A stretch of 32,788 nucleotides of DNA from Hyphomicrobiales bacterium (GTDB lineage Bacteria > Pseudomonadota > Alphaproteobacteria > Rhizobiales > Rhizobiaceae): NCBI GenBank assembly GCA_900469475.1, contig UBXG01000025.1:1-32788 (forward strand), in the 5' to 3' direction. Below, piece by piece: positions 24,486 through 32,648 of the stretch. Each line of letters begins with the position of its first letter. Positions within the stretch are counted from its first letter, which is position 1. A model generated the notes under the pieces. It had not been told where the DNA came from, did not search any database, and saw only the letters and a list, made by a program, of their open reading frames with translations. Made by a program: the position numbers and the translations under genes.

Positions 24486-25073
24486 TCAGGCGACTTTTGC
24501 GGCAAGCATTTCGTTGATGCAATCTTCGTTCCGCGCTTCCAATTGCTGCATCGGAAAGGCTCTGATGAAGATACGGATCGTCTCGTCGAGATCGGTGCCG
24601 GATTGGGACCAGCCGGGACCGCAACTGACCTGCTCGCCGGCAAGATCCTCGACCTCGAACAGACCGCAGGTTTCGCCGGCCTCGTCATCGACGGCAAGCT
24701 GAAGCGTCCCGAAGCATCTGTGGTCGTCGTTCCAGTAAACCGCGATCTCGAGAAACCGTATGCCGGGCCGATTGCCGATCTCCGTCAGCAGTAAGCCATG
24801 AACCTCGTCCGTCGCGAGCGGCTTCGGCTCGTCCCAGCAAAGTTCCTCGTCCAAGGTCGGGTAGTCCATGACGTTTTCCAGCAGGTCGCGCATCCTGTCG
24901 AGATGGCGAAGCATGTCGGGCGACTTGCCACGGAAGCCGGGCCGATCGTCTCCGAACGTATCGAAGGCATGCCGGCCCAAATAGCCGACGAAATCATAAA
25001 GCGCCTGCGCTTCGTCTTGGCTTATGGTGAGAACGCCGTCTCTCGGTCGTGGATCTCTCGAATATTCAAACAT
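24486..25073 (-). CDS. Conserved hypothetical protein, 195 aa
   Basis: An acidic protein that I cannot assign. The N-terminal half is helical (DEAQALYDFVGYLGRHAFDT, then MLRHLDRMRDLLENVMDYPT). The C-terminal half is beta-rich (GIRFLEIAVYWNDDHRCFGT, then LQLAVDDEAGETCGLFEVED). No catalytic motif, signal peptide or membrane segment is visible. Its start overlaps the stop of the upstream 72-aa gene by 8 bp, so they form a two-gene operon. The LexA box at 25382-25396 lies upstream of this operon as well as of the ligase. Confidence 0.7.
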   Translation of the reverse strand: MFEYSRDPRPRDGVLTISQDEAQALYDFVGYLGRHAFDTFGDDRPGFRGKSPDMLRHLDRMRDLLENVMDYPTLDEELCWDEPKPLATDEVHGLLLTEIGNRPGIRFLEIAVYWNDDHRCFGTLQLAVDDEAGETCGLFEVEDLAGEQVSCGPGWSQSGTDLDETIRIFIRAFPMQQLEARNEDCINEMLAAKVA

Positions 25074-25284
25074 TGCTTCCTCCTTCGCTTTCGAAACTTG
25101 GAACCCAGCCGCGGGTAAAGCCGACGCTCATTCCAGCCTCGCAGAGGGCCAGTTGTTTGCGGACGAACTGCAGCTCGGCGAGCAGAGCGCCGATCGTGGC
25201 GCGGGCGTCGCCATCGAATAGGTCGAGCGCCGATGCGACCTGATCGAATTGCGGTTCATCTGTTTGAGTGGCTGCGGCTATCAT
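25066..25284 (-). CDS. Small hypothetical protein, 72 aa
   Basis: A short protein with a helical centre (DQVASALDLFDGDARATIGA, then LLAELQFVRKQLALCEAG). No family is recognised. The ATG at 25284 is chosen over a GTG at 25317 because GGAG lies upstream of it; the spacing of about 12 bases is long. It overlaps the next gene by 8 bp and is divergent from the ligase gene, with the LexA box between them. Confidence 0.55.
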   Translation of the reverse strand: MIAAATQTDEPQFDQVASALDLFDGDARATIGALLAELQFVRKQLALCEAGMSVGFTRGWVPSFESEGGSNV

Positions 25285-25381
25285 GAGGCAATACGTCTCC
25301 TGCACCCCTGAAATCACGGGGGTTCGAACTGCTGAGTTGTCGATATGGAACTGCGCGACCGGCGATCGCTTCTGTCAGTAT

Positions 25382-25396
25382 GTTCTTATTATGTTC
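25382..25396. promoter_or_regulatory. LexA (SOS) box between the 72-aa gene and the ligase
   Basis: GTTC-TTATTAT-GTTC is an exact GTTC-N7-GTTC site, the same motif as upstream of imuA on the other strand. It lies about 150 bp before the ligase start and 98 bp before the divergent small gene. It could serve either or both. Confidence 0.7.
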
Positions 25397-25542
25397 TCAT
25401 TTTGGATTGAGTCAAGAGCCCATCCATTCCGTTGGGAGCTGGAGAGGAACGCCTGCGATTCCGGCTTACCAGCCGCAGTGGCTGAGTTGCCAGAGTGAGG
25501 AAAGACTCGACTCGCCAAGCTTTCTCTGTTGCACTGTTTTCC

Positions 25543-26586
25543 ATGACGAAGTCCCCGCGTAAGTCATCCAAACCCCTTCTCACCGCCTCGGAAATGCCGC
25601 TGCGAAGCCGGGCGCGCAAAGCTCGTGATCCAGACCAACCGCAATTGCCGCTCGATCCAATGCCGGAGCGGATCCAGCCGGCGCTAGCGCTTCTGAAGTC
25701 GGAAGTTCCGAAAGGGCCGCAGTGGCTCTATGAGATAAAGTGGGATGGTTATCGGCTCGCGGTCCATGTTGAACCCAGCCATGTGCGCATTCTTACCCGT
25801 GGAGGGCACGATTGGACTGATCGCTTTCCGACGATCGCCAAGGAGGCGGCCGACTTCGGCACGACGATGATCCTCGATGGTGAGGCTGTCGTCCTGGATG
25901 ACGAGGGCAAGTCGAGCTTCAGCGCCCTTCAGCGTGCCCTTGGGGGAAGGGGCGGGCATCGCCGGGCGGATGAGGCGATCTTCTATGCTTTCGATCTGCT
26001 CTATTTCGATGGACACGACCTTATGAAGCTGGATCTCGCCGAGCGCCGGCAGATCCTAGACGGGCTTCTCCCCGATCATGCCGGCGTCATAAAACTCTCC
26101 GAGGCGGTCGAAGCCGATGGTGAGGAACTTCTCGCTGCCGCATGTGCCTATGGTCTGGAGGGCATCATCGCCAAGAACCGTGAGCGGCCTTATCGCTCCG
26201 GTCGTACCGGTGACTGGATCAAGGTGAAATGCGTCCAGAGCGACAGCTTTTTCATCGTCGGCTATGAACCATCTGCTGTTGCACACGGCGGGATCCGCAA
26301 TTTGTTTCTCGCTGCCTATAGAGGGGACGATCTCATCTACGTCGGCAATGTGGGGACGGGCTTTAATGAACGTGATGCCACGAGGCTTCGCAAAGATCTG
26401 GACAAACTCAAGACTGCGCGGGCGCCGATCGCGCTGAAACAGCGCGGCGTCGTCTGGGTTCAGCCAACACTGATCGCCGAGATCGAGTATCGTGCCTGGA
26501 CCGATGACGGCAAACTGCGTCACGCTTCGTATAAAGGTCTCCGGGAGCGGCAGGACAATGCCGACGTCTATCGTCTACCGCGATGA
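25543..26586 (+). CDS. ATP-dependent DNA ligase (LigD ligase-domain type)
   Basis: A 347-residue ligase. Motif I is EIKWDGYR with nucleotidylated Lys66. Further motifs are ILDGEAVVLDD, AFDLLYFDG, LEGIIAKNRERPYRSGRTGD and WIKVKC, followed by an OB domain (FFIVGYEP to the C-terminus). This is the ligase module of LigD; the polymerase and 3'-phosphoesterase modules are absent, as in stand-alone LigC/D-type ligases found on rhizobial plasmids. It seals breaks in non-homologous end joining or repair. The ATG at 25543 is used although the ribosome site is poor; a GTG at 25495 is the alternative. No Ku gene is in the window. Confidence 0.9.
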   Translation: MTKSPRKSSKPLLTASEMPLRSRARKARDPDQPQLPLDPMPERIQPALALLKSEVPKGPQWLYEIKWDGYRLAVHVEPSHVRILTRGGHDWTDRFPTIAKEAADFGTTMILDGEAVVLDDEGKSSFSALQRALGGRGGHRRADEAIFYAFDLLYFDGHDLMKLDLAERRQILDGLLPDHAGVIKLSEAVEADGEELLAAACAYGLEGIIAKNRERPYRSGRTGDWIKVKCVQSDSFFIVGYEPSAVAHGGIRNLFLAAYRGDDLIYVGNVGTGFNERDATRLRKDLDKLKTARAPIALKQRGVVWVQPTLIAEIEYRAWTDDGKLRHASYKGLRERQDNADVYRLPR

Positions 26587-26785
26587 AGCGCGGAGCGATC
26601 AACATGAGGTTCGCCAGCGCTGCATGGCGGTCTGTCCACCATACCAATGCGAAGAACTCTTCTCTCGACATGGCGCACTCGGGGGCGTTTGCGGGAGGGA
26701 ATCCTACGCTAGGGCGTTGGCAGATGATATTCGCTGGTGAGAGATTTACGTGTTTCGATCTAAACGGAAAAACATGACCAGCAGA

Positions 26786-27202
26786 TCAGGCGACGGCGGC
26801 GATGCCTTCGATCTCGATCAAAAAGTCTGCCCCATAGAGCTTTGAAACTTCAACCAAAGTGACAGCAGGCGCTGCTGGAGGCGTTACCGTGGTGAAGAAC
26901 CGGTTGCGGCTCTCGCGATATGCGCCGAGATCACCTACGTCTCGGAGAAAGACTGTCATTTTCACAAGGTGGCTTGCATCGCAGCCGACAGCCTTGAGGG
27001 CCTCACTCAGGTTGTGAAAAACTTGATCGGCTTGGGCGGTGAAGTCGTCTTTGCCAACCAATGCGCCGTCTCGGTCGAGTGCAGTCTGACCTGCGATGAA
27101 GATTAGCCGGCTCGCCTTGACATCCACTACCTGCGAATAACCCGGTGGTGACCCCAGTTCCGGCGGGTTTAGACGTTGGATTGCACTTCCTTTATCAGTC
27201 AT
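26786..27202 (-). CDS. RidA/YjgF family protein
   Basis: A 138-residue protein with RidA family blocks LIFIAGQTALDRDGALVGKD, QADQVFHNLSEALKAVG, HLVKMTVFLRDVGDLGAYR and PPAAPAVTLVEVSKL. RidA proteins deaminate reactive enamine/imine intermediates in the cytoplasm and form trimers. The typical catalytic Arg appears replaced in TPPAAPAVTLVE, so this member may belong to a non-canonical subgroup. The ATG at 27202 has GAGG upstream; the longer frame is not supported. No link to its neighbours is apparent. Confidence 0.88.
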   Translation of the reverse strand: MTDKGSAIQRLNPPELGSPPGYSQVVDVKASRLIFIAGQTALDRDGALVGKDDFTAQADQVFHNLSEALKAVGCDASHLVKMTVFLRDVGDLGAYRESRNRFFTTVTPPAAPAVTLVEVSKLYGADFLIEIEGIAAVA

Positions 27203-27455
27203 CAAACCCTCAAAATTTTTGGTCACTTGCGGGACGGGATAGAATCGTACGTTTATGCAAAAGCTAGAAATCTCTATCAGTTTATCGCAAACGGCGGTTT
27301 GTGATACAGGTGGAAATACCATTCAGGCGAGGGAGTTTCTGTTTCAAAATCCATGTCGCAATCAACGTTCCGCATACGGCTATCGCTATCGTAGGATTGC
27401 GCCCCCTCCCGCAAACGACCCCCGCTCTGCCATTCGAAAATTCCTCGAGTATTTG

Positions 27456-28324
27456 CTAGGCTGCGGCGTTTGCCTTTTTGCAGATGGCAGCACATCGCTC
27501 GAGCAACTCGTCAAACGTTTCGGCGTCATCGAAAAGAAGACCGTCGTCCACCATCCTGGCGTAGTCCTCCCTGAGGGCTTTCTGTCCTTCACCGGCCGGC
27601 GTTAGCAGCAGCTTGCCGTTTACCGCTGTCTCGTAGTCAATCGGCGATCGGTCGGCGGCTTTCTCCGCGAAAAACATCGACTTATGCTTCGCGACCGCGT
27701 TTGCGAGTTCGCAGTCGGAGATTGCGCTGTCTGCCAGGCCAATGTCGTCGAGGCGTACGATGTCATGCCAATGACGTGAAAAGCGATCGCCCCGCAGCCG
27801 CTCCTGCAGACAAAAGACATGGATCGCAGTTGCCTTTTCCCAGAAAGTCCGTTCGGCATGCATCACTTTCGGGCTAGCCGTCGGGAACTCGACCCCCTCA
27901 ACGAGACCGGCCGCGTCAAAGGCGATATCTCGAAGGCTGGCTGGCTCTCCAGTTGAACGGGCTCCGAACTCCAACATGACGCTGGGCGCGACATAACTAG
28001 ATCCTGAACTGATGGCCTGATAGTCGATGTAAAGCCTGTCGCCATCGATCCGAATCTCTGCGGGCAGCGATTGCTTCTCAAGTTCAACGCCGATGATCAG
28101 TGCAACCGTGTCGGTTACCCAGATCGGTAGTCGTCGTCGCACCTCGCTCGACCAGCGCTTTTCCTCGCTACGGGTTTTCGGGAGTGCTTCTTCGTTGTCC
28201 CCAACAAGATCAGGGGCAAGCGCGCGAATATCGTAGGTGAGGTGGGGCGCCTCGATCGGTCTGATGCAATGGCGAGAACCTCACGCCTGTCGTCGATCGA
28301 TAATTCGAAGAACTGATCAGCCAT
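27456..28324 (-). pseudogene. AbiEii nucleotidyltransferase toxin with internal deletion and frameshift
   Basis: The frame starting at 28324 encodes MADQFFELSIDDRREVLAIA and then DRSRRP, the expected N-terminus of AbiEii-type toxins. It is lost near 28243. Another frame resumes at once with HLTYDIRALAPDLVGDNEEA and continues with the family's C-terminal part to 27456. In intact members about 45-50 residues separate these pieces, including the nucleotidyltransferase GGTSLSK-type motif and the first Asp pair (family knowledge). The gap here therefore removes the catalytic core and shifts the frame. The start overlaps the antitoxin gene stop by 8 bp, as normal for AbiE. The remaining C-terminal segment could only be made from an internal start (for example 28142). 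Confidence 0.75.
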
Positions 28325-28910
28325 GGACTGCTTTTCCGACACTTCGTGCGAGCCAAGTCGGAAACTGAGGTGCTGCAGCGACAAGCTCGTTGAACGCCTC
28401 GGGCGGCAGTTTCCGCTTGATGCTCGAAAGAGCCTCTTCTGCTTTCTCCGGCCCCAGCCAGGCAAGCGCGCGCACGGCGACGCCGGCCGGCCGGCCGGCG
28501 AGCGACAACTGCCAGCGAGGGACGTGCTTGAACTCAACCTTTTGGCTTCCGACACTCATTGTCCGGCTGCGGCCAGAGGTCAAATAGATGGAGCGAACCG
28601 GAACCTGCGTCGTGAGCCCAAGGGCGTTGGCCGCCGCCGCTCCATTCGAAACGATGACCTCGCCCCGCTGGTGTGCGACTGCCTCGACAGCCTGCTCGAC
28701 AGTGGGCGGCCTGCTCCCGAACCGGCTTTTGATGGCCTTCATGTAGATACCACGCCCGGCCCTGACCAGTTCTCCCCGCTCATGCAGCCGCGACAGAGCC
28801 TGGTCTACCGCAGCCCGGTTTCCGAGATGCAGCAGGCTTTTTGCGGACAGAGCCGTACCCTCCGGCAATTGCTCGGCATAGCTAAGAATTTGAGATGTCA
28901 GTCGTTGCAT
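28317..28910 (-). CDS. AbiEi-type antitoxin (DUF6088 family)
   Basis: A 197-residue protein with an N-terminal winged helix (TSQILSYAEQLPEGTALSAK, then RAAVDQALSRLHERGELVRA, then GRGIYM), followed by the conserved GEVIVSNGAAAANALGL and VPVRSIYLTSGRSRTM segments of the antitoxin C-terminal domain. AbiEi proteins repress their own promoter and neutralise the nucleotidyltransferase toxin. The ATG at 28910 has AGGAGA eight bases upstream. The inverted repeat at 28924-28949 overlaps its promoter. It appears intact while the toxin gene downstream is broken. Confidence 0.85.
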   Translation of the reverse strand: MQRLTSQILSYAEQLPEGTALSAKSLLHLGNRAAVDQALSRLHERGELVRAGRGIYMKAIKSRFGSRPPTVEQAVEAVAHQRGEVIVSNGAAAANALGLTTQVPVRSIYLTSGRSRTMSVGSQKVEFKHVPRWQLSLAGRPAGVAVRALAWLGPEKAEEALSSIKRKLPPEAFNELVAAAPQFPTWLARSVGKAVHG

Positions 28911-28923
28911 TGGCTTTTCTCCT

Positions 28924-28949
28924 GTCAGAAATATATGCAAGTTTCTGAC
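28924..28949. promoter_or_regulatory. Inverted-repeat operator of the AbiE locus
   Basis: GTCAGAAA (28924-28931) and TTTCTGAC (28942-28949) are perfect 8-bp reverse complements with 10 bp between centres. The repeat spans the -10 region of the antitoxin promoter, which fits autorepression by AbiEi. Confidence 0.65.
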
Positions 28950-28958
28950 ACTCTGCAA
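28930..28958 (-). promoter_or_regulatory. Promoter of the AbiE locus
   Basis: TTGCAG (28958-28953) and TATATT (28935-28930) on the minus strand have exactly 17 bp spacing. The operator overlaps it. Confidence 0.6.
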
Positions 28959-29389
28959 GTCAGCCAGTCAGTGCTGCCTAAGAGAACCTATGCAGCCGCT
29001 CACACCCGGTTCCCAGGCTGGACTGCGCGAGAGATCGGGAGCACGCCGGCGTGCTCACATCTGCAGGGAGCATCCGCTTCGAGGCGGAGGCGCTTCTCTT
29101 CCATCACATTGCCGCTCTTACGATAGGGCGAAGATCAGGCCAATGGGCAAGCGCGCCCGAGGGCGCTGTCGGCCGTCGAAAAAATAGGCTTTCACCGCTT
29201 CGCGCCGAACCTTCCGATTTTTTCCCCCGTCCGACCCATGACCGGATCTTCGCCCTACCGGGAGCGGGCTTCCGCCCCCTCCCTTCGTCCCGAGGACGTG
29301 TGAGCACGTCCTTCGGACCAAAGGAAGAAGGCTTCGCCACAGCGGGTTCTGAACAACCCGAAGCAACGCGAACTCAGGAGATCGAAGCC
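28959..29389. other. Long leader region upstream of the ParB-like gene
   Basis: No credible protein is encoded; the frames that are open have biased Arg/Pro-rich composition. A perfect 8-bp hairpin, AGGACGTG-TGAG-CACGTCCT, lies at 29293-29312 about 80 bp before the ParB start, and a smaller CGCCC-GA-GGGCG hairpin lies near 29155-29166. These could act in attenuation or as protein-binding sites. Confidence 0.4.
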
Positions 29390-31309
29390 ATGACGACGAC
29401 TATCATCATTGAACTGAACAAGCTGGACGCCGACCCCAAGAACGTCCGCAAGACATACAGCTCTGCGAAACTGGCCGAGCTTGCCGCCAACATTGATGCA
29501 GAAGGGGTTCTGCAAAACCTTGTCGTGCGGGCCGGCGGCAAGCGCGGGCGTTATTTTGTGACGGCCGGCGAACGCCGCCGGCGGGCGCTGCTGATGCTGA
29601 TGGAGCAGGGGAAGATCGCAAAGGACCACCCGGTCGAATGCAAGGTCCGCGATGGCTCGCAGGCGACCGAAATCAGCCTTTCGGAAAACATCTTTCGCGA
29701 GGACATGCACCCGGTCGACCAGTTCGAGGCGTTCTCGGTCATGGCGGCGGAGGGCAAGTCCATCGCCGATATTGCCGCCCATTTCAGCGTGAGCGAAATC
29801 ATCGTGCGCCGCCGTCTGGCACTGGCCAAGGTATCCCCCAAGCTGCTTGAACTTCACCGTGAGGGAAAGATGACCTTTGAGCAGCTTTCCGCCTTCACAG
29901 TTTCCGACGACCATGAACGGCAGGAACAGGTCTGGGAAAACCTGCCTCAATGGGATCGGCAGGCGCACCGGATCAAGTCCAATCTGGTAACTGGCGAAGT
30001 TGCGAGCACCGACAGGCGCGTCCTGCTGATCGACGGGCTGGATGCCTATGAACAGGCGGGCGGAGCGGTGCGCCGCGATCTCTTCGATGAGCAGGGCGGC
30101 GGTTACGCCCTTGATGTCGCCTTGCTCGACAGGCTCGTCTCGGACCGTTTGGAAGAGGTTGCAGCGCCTTATCGCGAGCAGGGTTGGAAATGGGTGGAGA
30201 CTGCCTTCGAACGTCCGGACTGGATTTTCGACAGACCACGCATCTACCCGGAAGACGTGGAGCTTTCTGCCGAGGATCAGGCCGAATATGACGCGCTTGT
30301 TGATGAACACGACGATCTCGTCGAACTGATCGACAACGATGCTGCAGACGAGAGCGCAGATCAGCGTATCGCTGACATCGACAAACGTCTGGACGAAATC
30401 TCCGCAAAGAAGGAGATTTATCGGTCCGACGACATGGCGCGCAGCGGCGTTGTGGTGTTCATCAACCGCTATGGCAAACCGGAAACCGCGCTTGGCATCG
30501 TCAGGGACGGCAATGAAGCTGAGGAAGCACAGGACGACGACAGCGATAACGCAACGGACGATGCCAATACTGGAGCCGTCGAAGCAGGCGAGAGCATTCC
30601 GACGTTCACGCCCTCCCAATCCTTGATCGAGGTTCTGACCGCGAAGAAGACCGCCGCCTTGCGTGTGGAACTGGCGAACAATCCCGATGTGGCCTTGGCC
30701 GCCGTGGTTCACGCCATGCTGCTGCGCATCAGCTACGGCGGCTACGCGTCCGAGCAGAGTGCACTGCAGGTGTCGCTCACTCATGAGCGCATGGGCAAAT
30801 GGATCAAGCAGCCGGAAGATTGCGCGGCATGCGTGGCCTTCGAGAGCATGCAGGAGAACTACGGGCACAAAATTCCCGGCAATCCCGCCGATCTATTCGA
30901 CTGGTGCCTTGGGCAGAGCCGCGAGGAGCTTCTGTCGCTGTTGGCTTACGCTGCCGCCCATGCCGTCAACGCGGTGCAGGTAAAATTCACCGACCGGCGG
31001 AACGGTATCGAGCAGGCAAACCAGCTTGGCCGTGCCCTCAAGGTCGATATGACGAACTGGTTCGAGACGACCGCCGACAGCTATTTCAACCACGTCAATC
31101 GTCGCGGGATCGAGCAGGCTGTTCTGGAAGCGAAGGGACCGGAAGCCGTCCTTGCGATCTCTTCGGCATCCAAGAAAGCCGAGGCTGTGCTTATCGCAGA
31201 ACGGAAGATCAAGGGTTCGGGTTGGCTCCCGGCGCCGGTTCGGATTGCTGTCGATCCGAACGGCGAAGTCGAGGCCGATGCGCGATCCCTGCCCGTGGCA
31301 GCGGAATAG
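29390..31309 (+). CDS. ParB/RepB/Spo0J family protein, large plasmid type
   Basis: A 639-residue protein. Residues 1-110 form the ParB N-terminal (CTPase/nuclease-like) domain with DADPKNVRKTY, VTAGERRRRAL and LSENIFREDMHPVDQFEAF. A helix-turn-helix follows (KSIADIAAHFSVSEIIVRRR, then LALAKVSP). The C-terminal 400 residues contain an acidic coiled-coil-like stretch (about 300-345) and an Asp/Glu-rich linker near 380-400. It is about twice the size of partitioning ParB proteins and matches the long ParB-like proteins of rhizobial plasmids. No parA is adjacent, so it is likely a nuclease-like or regulatory relative rather than a segregation ParB. AGGAG lies nine bases before the ATG at 29390. 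Confidence 0.85.
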   Translation: MTTTIIIELNKLDADPKNVRKTYSSAKLAELAANIDAEGVLQNLVVRAGGKRGRYFVTAGERRRRALLMLMEQGKIAKDHPVECKVRDGSQATEISLSENIFREDMHPVDQFEAFSVMAAEGKSIADIAAHFSVSEIIVRRRLALAKVSPKLLELHREGKMTFEQLSAFTVSDDHERQEQVWENLPQWDRQAHRIKSNLVTGEVASTDRRVLLIDGLDAYEQAGGAVRRDLFDEQGGGYALDVALLDRLVSDRLEEVAAPYREQGWKWVETAFERPDWIFDRPRIYPEDVELSAEDQAEYDALVDEHDDLVELIDNDAADESADQRIADIDKRLDEISAKKEIYRSDDMARSGVVVFINRYGKPETALGIVRDGNEAEEAQDDDSDNATDDANTGAVEAGESIPTFTPSQSLIEVLTAKKTAALRVELANNPDVALAAVVHAMLLRISYGGYASEQSALQVSLTHERMGKWIKQPEDCAACVAFESMQENYGHKIPGNPADLFDWCLGQSREELLSLLAYAAAHAVNAVQVKFTDRRNGIEQANQLGRALKVDMTNWFETTADSYFNHVNRRGIEQAVLEAKGPEAVLAISSASKKAEAVLIAERKIKGSGWLPAPVRIAVDPNGEVEADARSLPVAAE

Positions 31310-31328
31310 TCCCGCCCTTGCCAGCCAG

Positions 31329-31355
31329 CCGGTCGCGCTCCGCTAGCGCGGCCGG
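31329..31355 (+). terminator. Hairpin downstream of the ParB-like gene
   Basis: CCGGTCGCGCT and AGCGCGGCCGG pair over 11 positions (one wobble) around a 5-base loop, 20 bp after the stop codon. A strong T-run is lacking, so termination is likely but not certain. Confidence 0.5.
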
Positions 31356-31564
31356 TTCCTCCCTTGCAATCGATAAATCCGATATTCGATCAAACTCCTG
31401 ACCCGGCGCTTGCCACTGAAATCTGCTGCAAGCTCATCCGCGCCTACCTCGCCGGTGATGAAGCTGGAGCGATGTACAGGATACTTTGAACGCCGCCCTC
31501 AAGGCTTTCGACCTGCCGCCAAGCTTCATCAAGCATATCGCAGAGCGCGAACGTTAGCGCAGAG

Positions 31565-31599
31565 AGCGCCCGCCGCGGCGTCAAGCCTCGGCGGGCGCT
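31565..31599. repeat. Perfect 11-bp inverted repeat
   Basis: AGCGCCCGCCG (31565-31575) and CGGCGGGCGCT (31589-31599) are exact reverse complements with a 13-bp loop. It lies about 245 bp upstream of the methylase-like gene and could be a terminator, attenuator or protein-binding site. Confidence 0.5.
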
Positions 31600-31844
31600 G
31601 ACGGACGCCTTCCGTCGCAATTTCGAAGGGCAGGGGGCCGAGGGCTTCGCCCTTCTCTCCCCCAAACAGCCTTCCGCCCACCTTCCTCCGCAACGCCATT
31701 GCTCCGTGCAGGCGGTTCCCCGCGAAGTCCGTTTTCCCCTTCCAACCCACCACTCTCGCGGCCCCGGAAGGCAGGAGCGGCGCCCTGCCTTTGCAGGACC
31801 AGCAAGCCGCTTCACGGATCAACTTAAGCTTTCAAGGCCATCCC

Positions 31845-32648
31845 ATGAACAATTGCCGCCTCAATACCATCGTCAAACTTTTCGAGACCTGCCGTTACAA
31901 GCACGACCTCTATTCGGTCTTTTCCGACTGGTGTGAATGCGCGGCTATTTCGATGAGCAATGCCGTCGATCTCATGCATTTCGAGAGGCGCGAAGCGCGC
32001 TATCTCGAAATCCTCAGAAACTATGACCGCCAGACCATTGAGACCTTTGCGCACATCCTCGCGGAAGTCACGATGGCGATGGAGGGCGCGCCGCAGGATA
32101 TCCTCGGGGAGACGTTCCATGCGCTCGAGCTACACAACAAGGCGCGCGGGCAGTTCTTCACACCCTACACCGTTTGCCGAATGATGGCACTCATGGTTGC
32201 TGGCGGCAAGGAGGAGGTCAGCAGGGCCATGGAAAGACGCGGCTTCCTGATCGCGCAGGAGCCCGCCGTTGGAAGCGGCGCTATGATCGTCGCGCTGGCA
32301 GAGGCCATACGGGACGCCGGCTTTAACTACCAGCGGCACCTTCATGTCACCGCCGTGGATATCGATCGCCGCGCGGTTCACATGGCGTATATCCAGTTTT
32401 CGCTTTTGCATATCCCTGCAACGGTTCTCGTCGGCGACAGCCTGGCAATGACGTTCCACGAGGAGTGGCATACATTGGCGCACGTCATGGGCGGCTGGAA
32501 TGCGAAGCTCTGCAGAGTCGAGCGGGAAGGGAAGGGGGCTCCACCGATGTCAAACGCCGTAGCACCCAAATATGATCGTGCGCAATCCGCCGAGCCAAAA
32601 GCACCTTCCTTTGATGTCGAAAAGACCGGTCAGTTCAGGCTTTTCTAA
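31845..32648 (+). CDS. N-6 DNA methylase-like protein lacking the catalytic NPPY motif
   Basis: A 267-residue protein. ALELHNKARGQFFTPYTVCR is the typical entry of type I HsdM-like and related N6-adenine methylases, and AQEPAVGSGAMIVALAEAI is the AdoMet-binding motif I. VTAVDIDRRAVHMAYIQFSL and VLVGDSLAMTF are motifs II-III. The expected NPPY/NPPF catalytic motif IV, which should follow this point, is absent; the chain ends instead with a low-complexity tail. It can therefore probably bind AdoMet but not methylate adenine by the usual mechanism. AAGG lies seven bases before the ATG at 31845. Similar short proteins accompany ParB-like genes on rhizobial plasmids (from memory). Confidence 0.82.
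   Translation: MNNCRLNTIVKLFETCRYKHDLYSVFSDWCECAAISMSNAVDLMHFERREARYLEILRNYDRQTIETFAHILAEVTMAMEGAPQDILGETFHALELHNKARGQFFTPYTVCRMMALMVAGGKEEVSRAMERRGFLIAQEPAVGSGAMIVALAEAIRDAGFNYQRHLHVTAVDIDRRAVHMAYIQFSLLHIPATVLVGDSLAMTFHEEWHTLAHVMGGWNAKLCRVEREGKGAPPMSNAVAPKYDRAQSAEPKAPSFDVEKTGQFRLF

Larger units (their letters stand above)
31310..31844. other. Spacer with hairpins and a short degenerate frame
   Basis: Apart from the two hairpins listed separately, a TTG-started frame at about 31364-31490 encodes 41 residues ending CCKLIRAYLAGDEAGAMYRI-L. Another frame resumes directly with LNAALKAFDLPPSFIKHIAE and runs to a stop near 31555. Together they look like one small gene of about 65 codons split by a frameshift. 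I do not recognise the family. No other gene is visible. Confidence 0.4.

Noticed and set aside
29255..30868. Antisense frame of 537 residues over the ParB-like gene
   Set aside because: It is rich in His/Asp/Val as expected for the complement of an acidic coding sequence, with no motifs, while the sense strand encodes clear ParB blocks.
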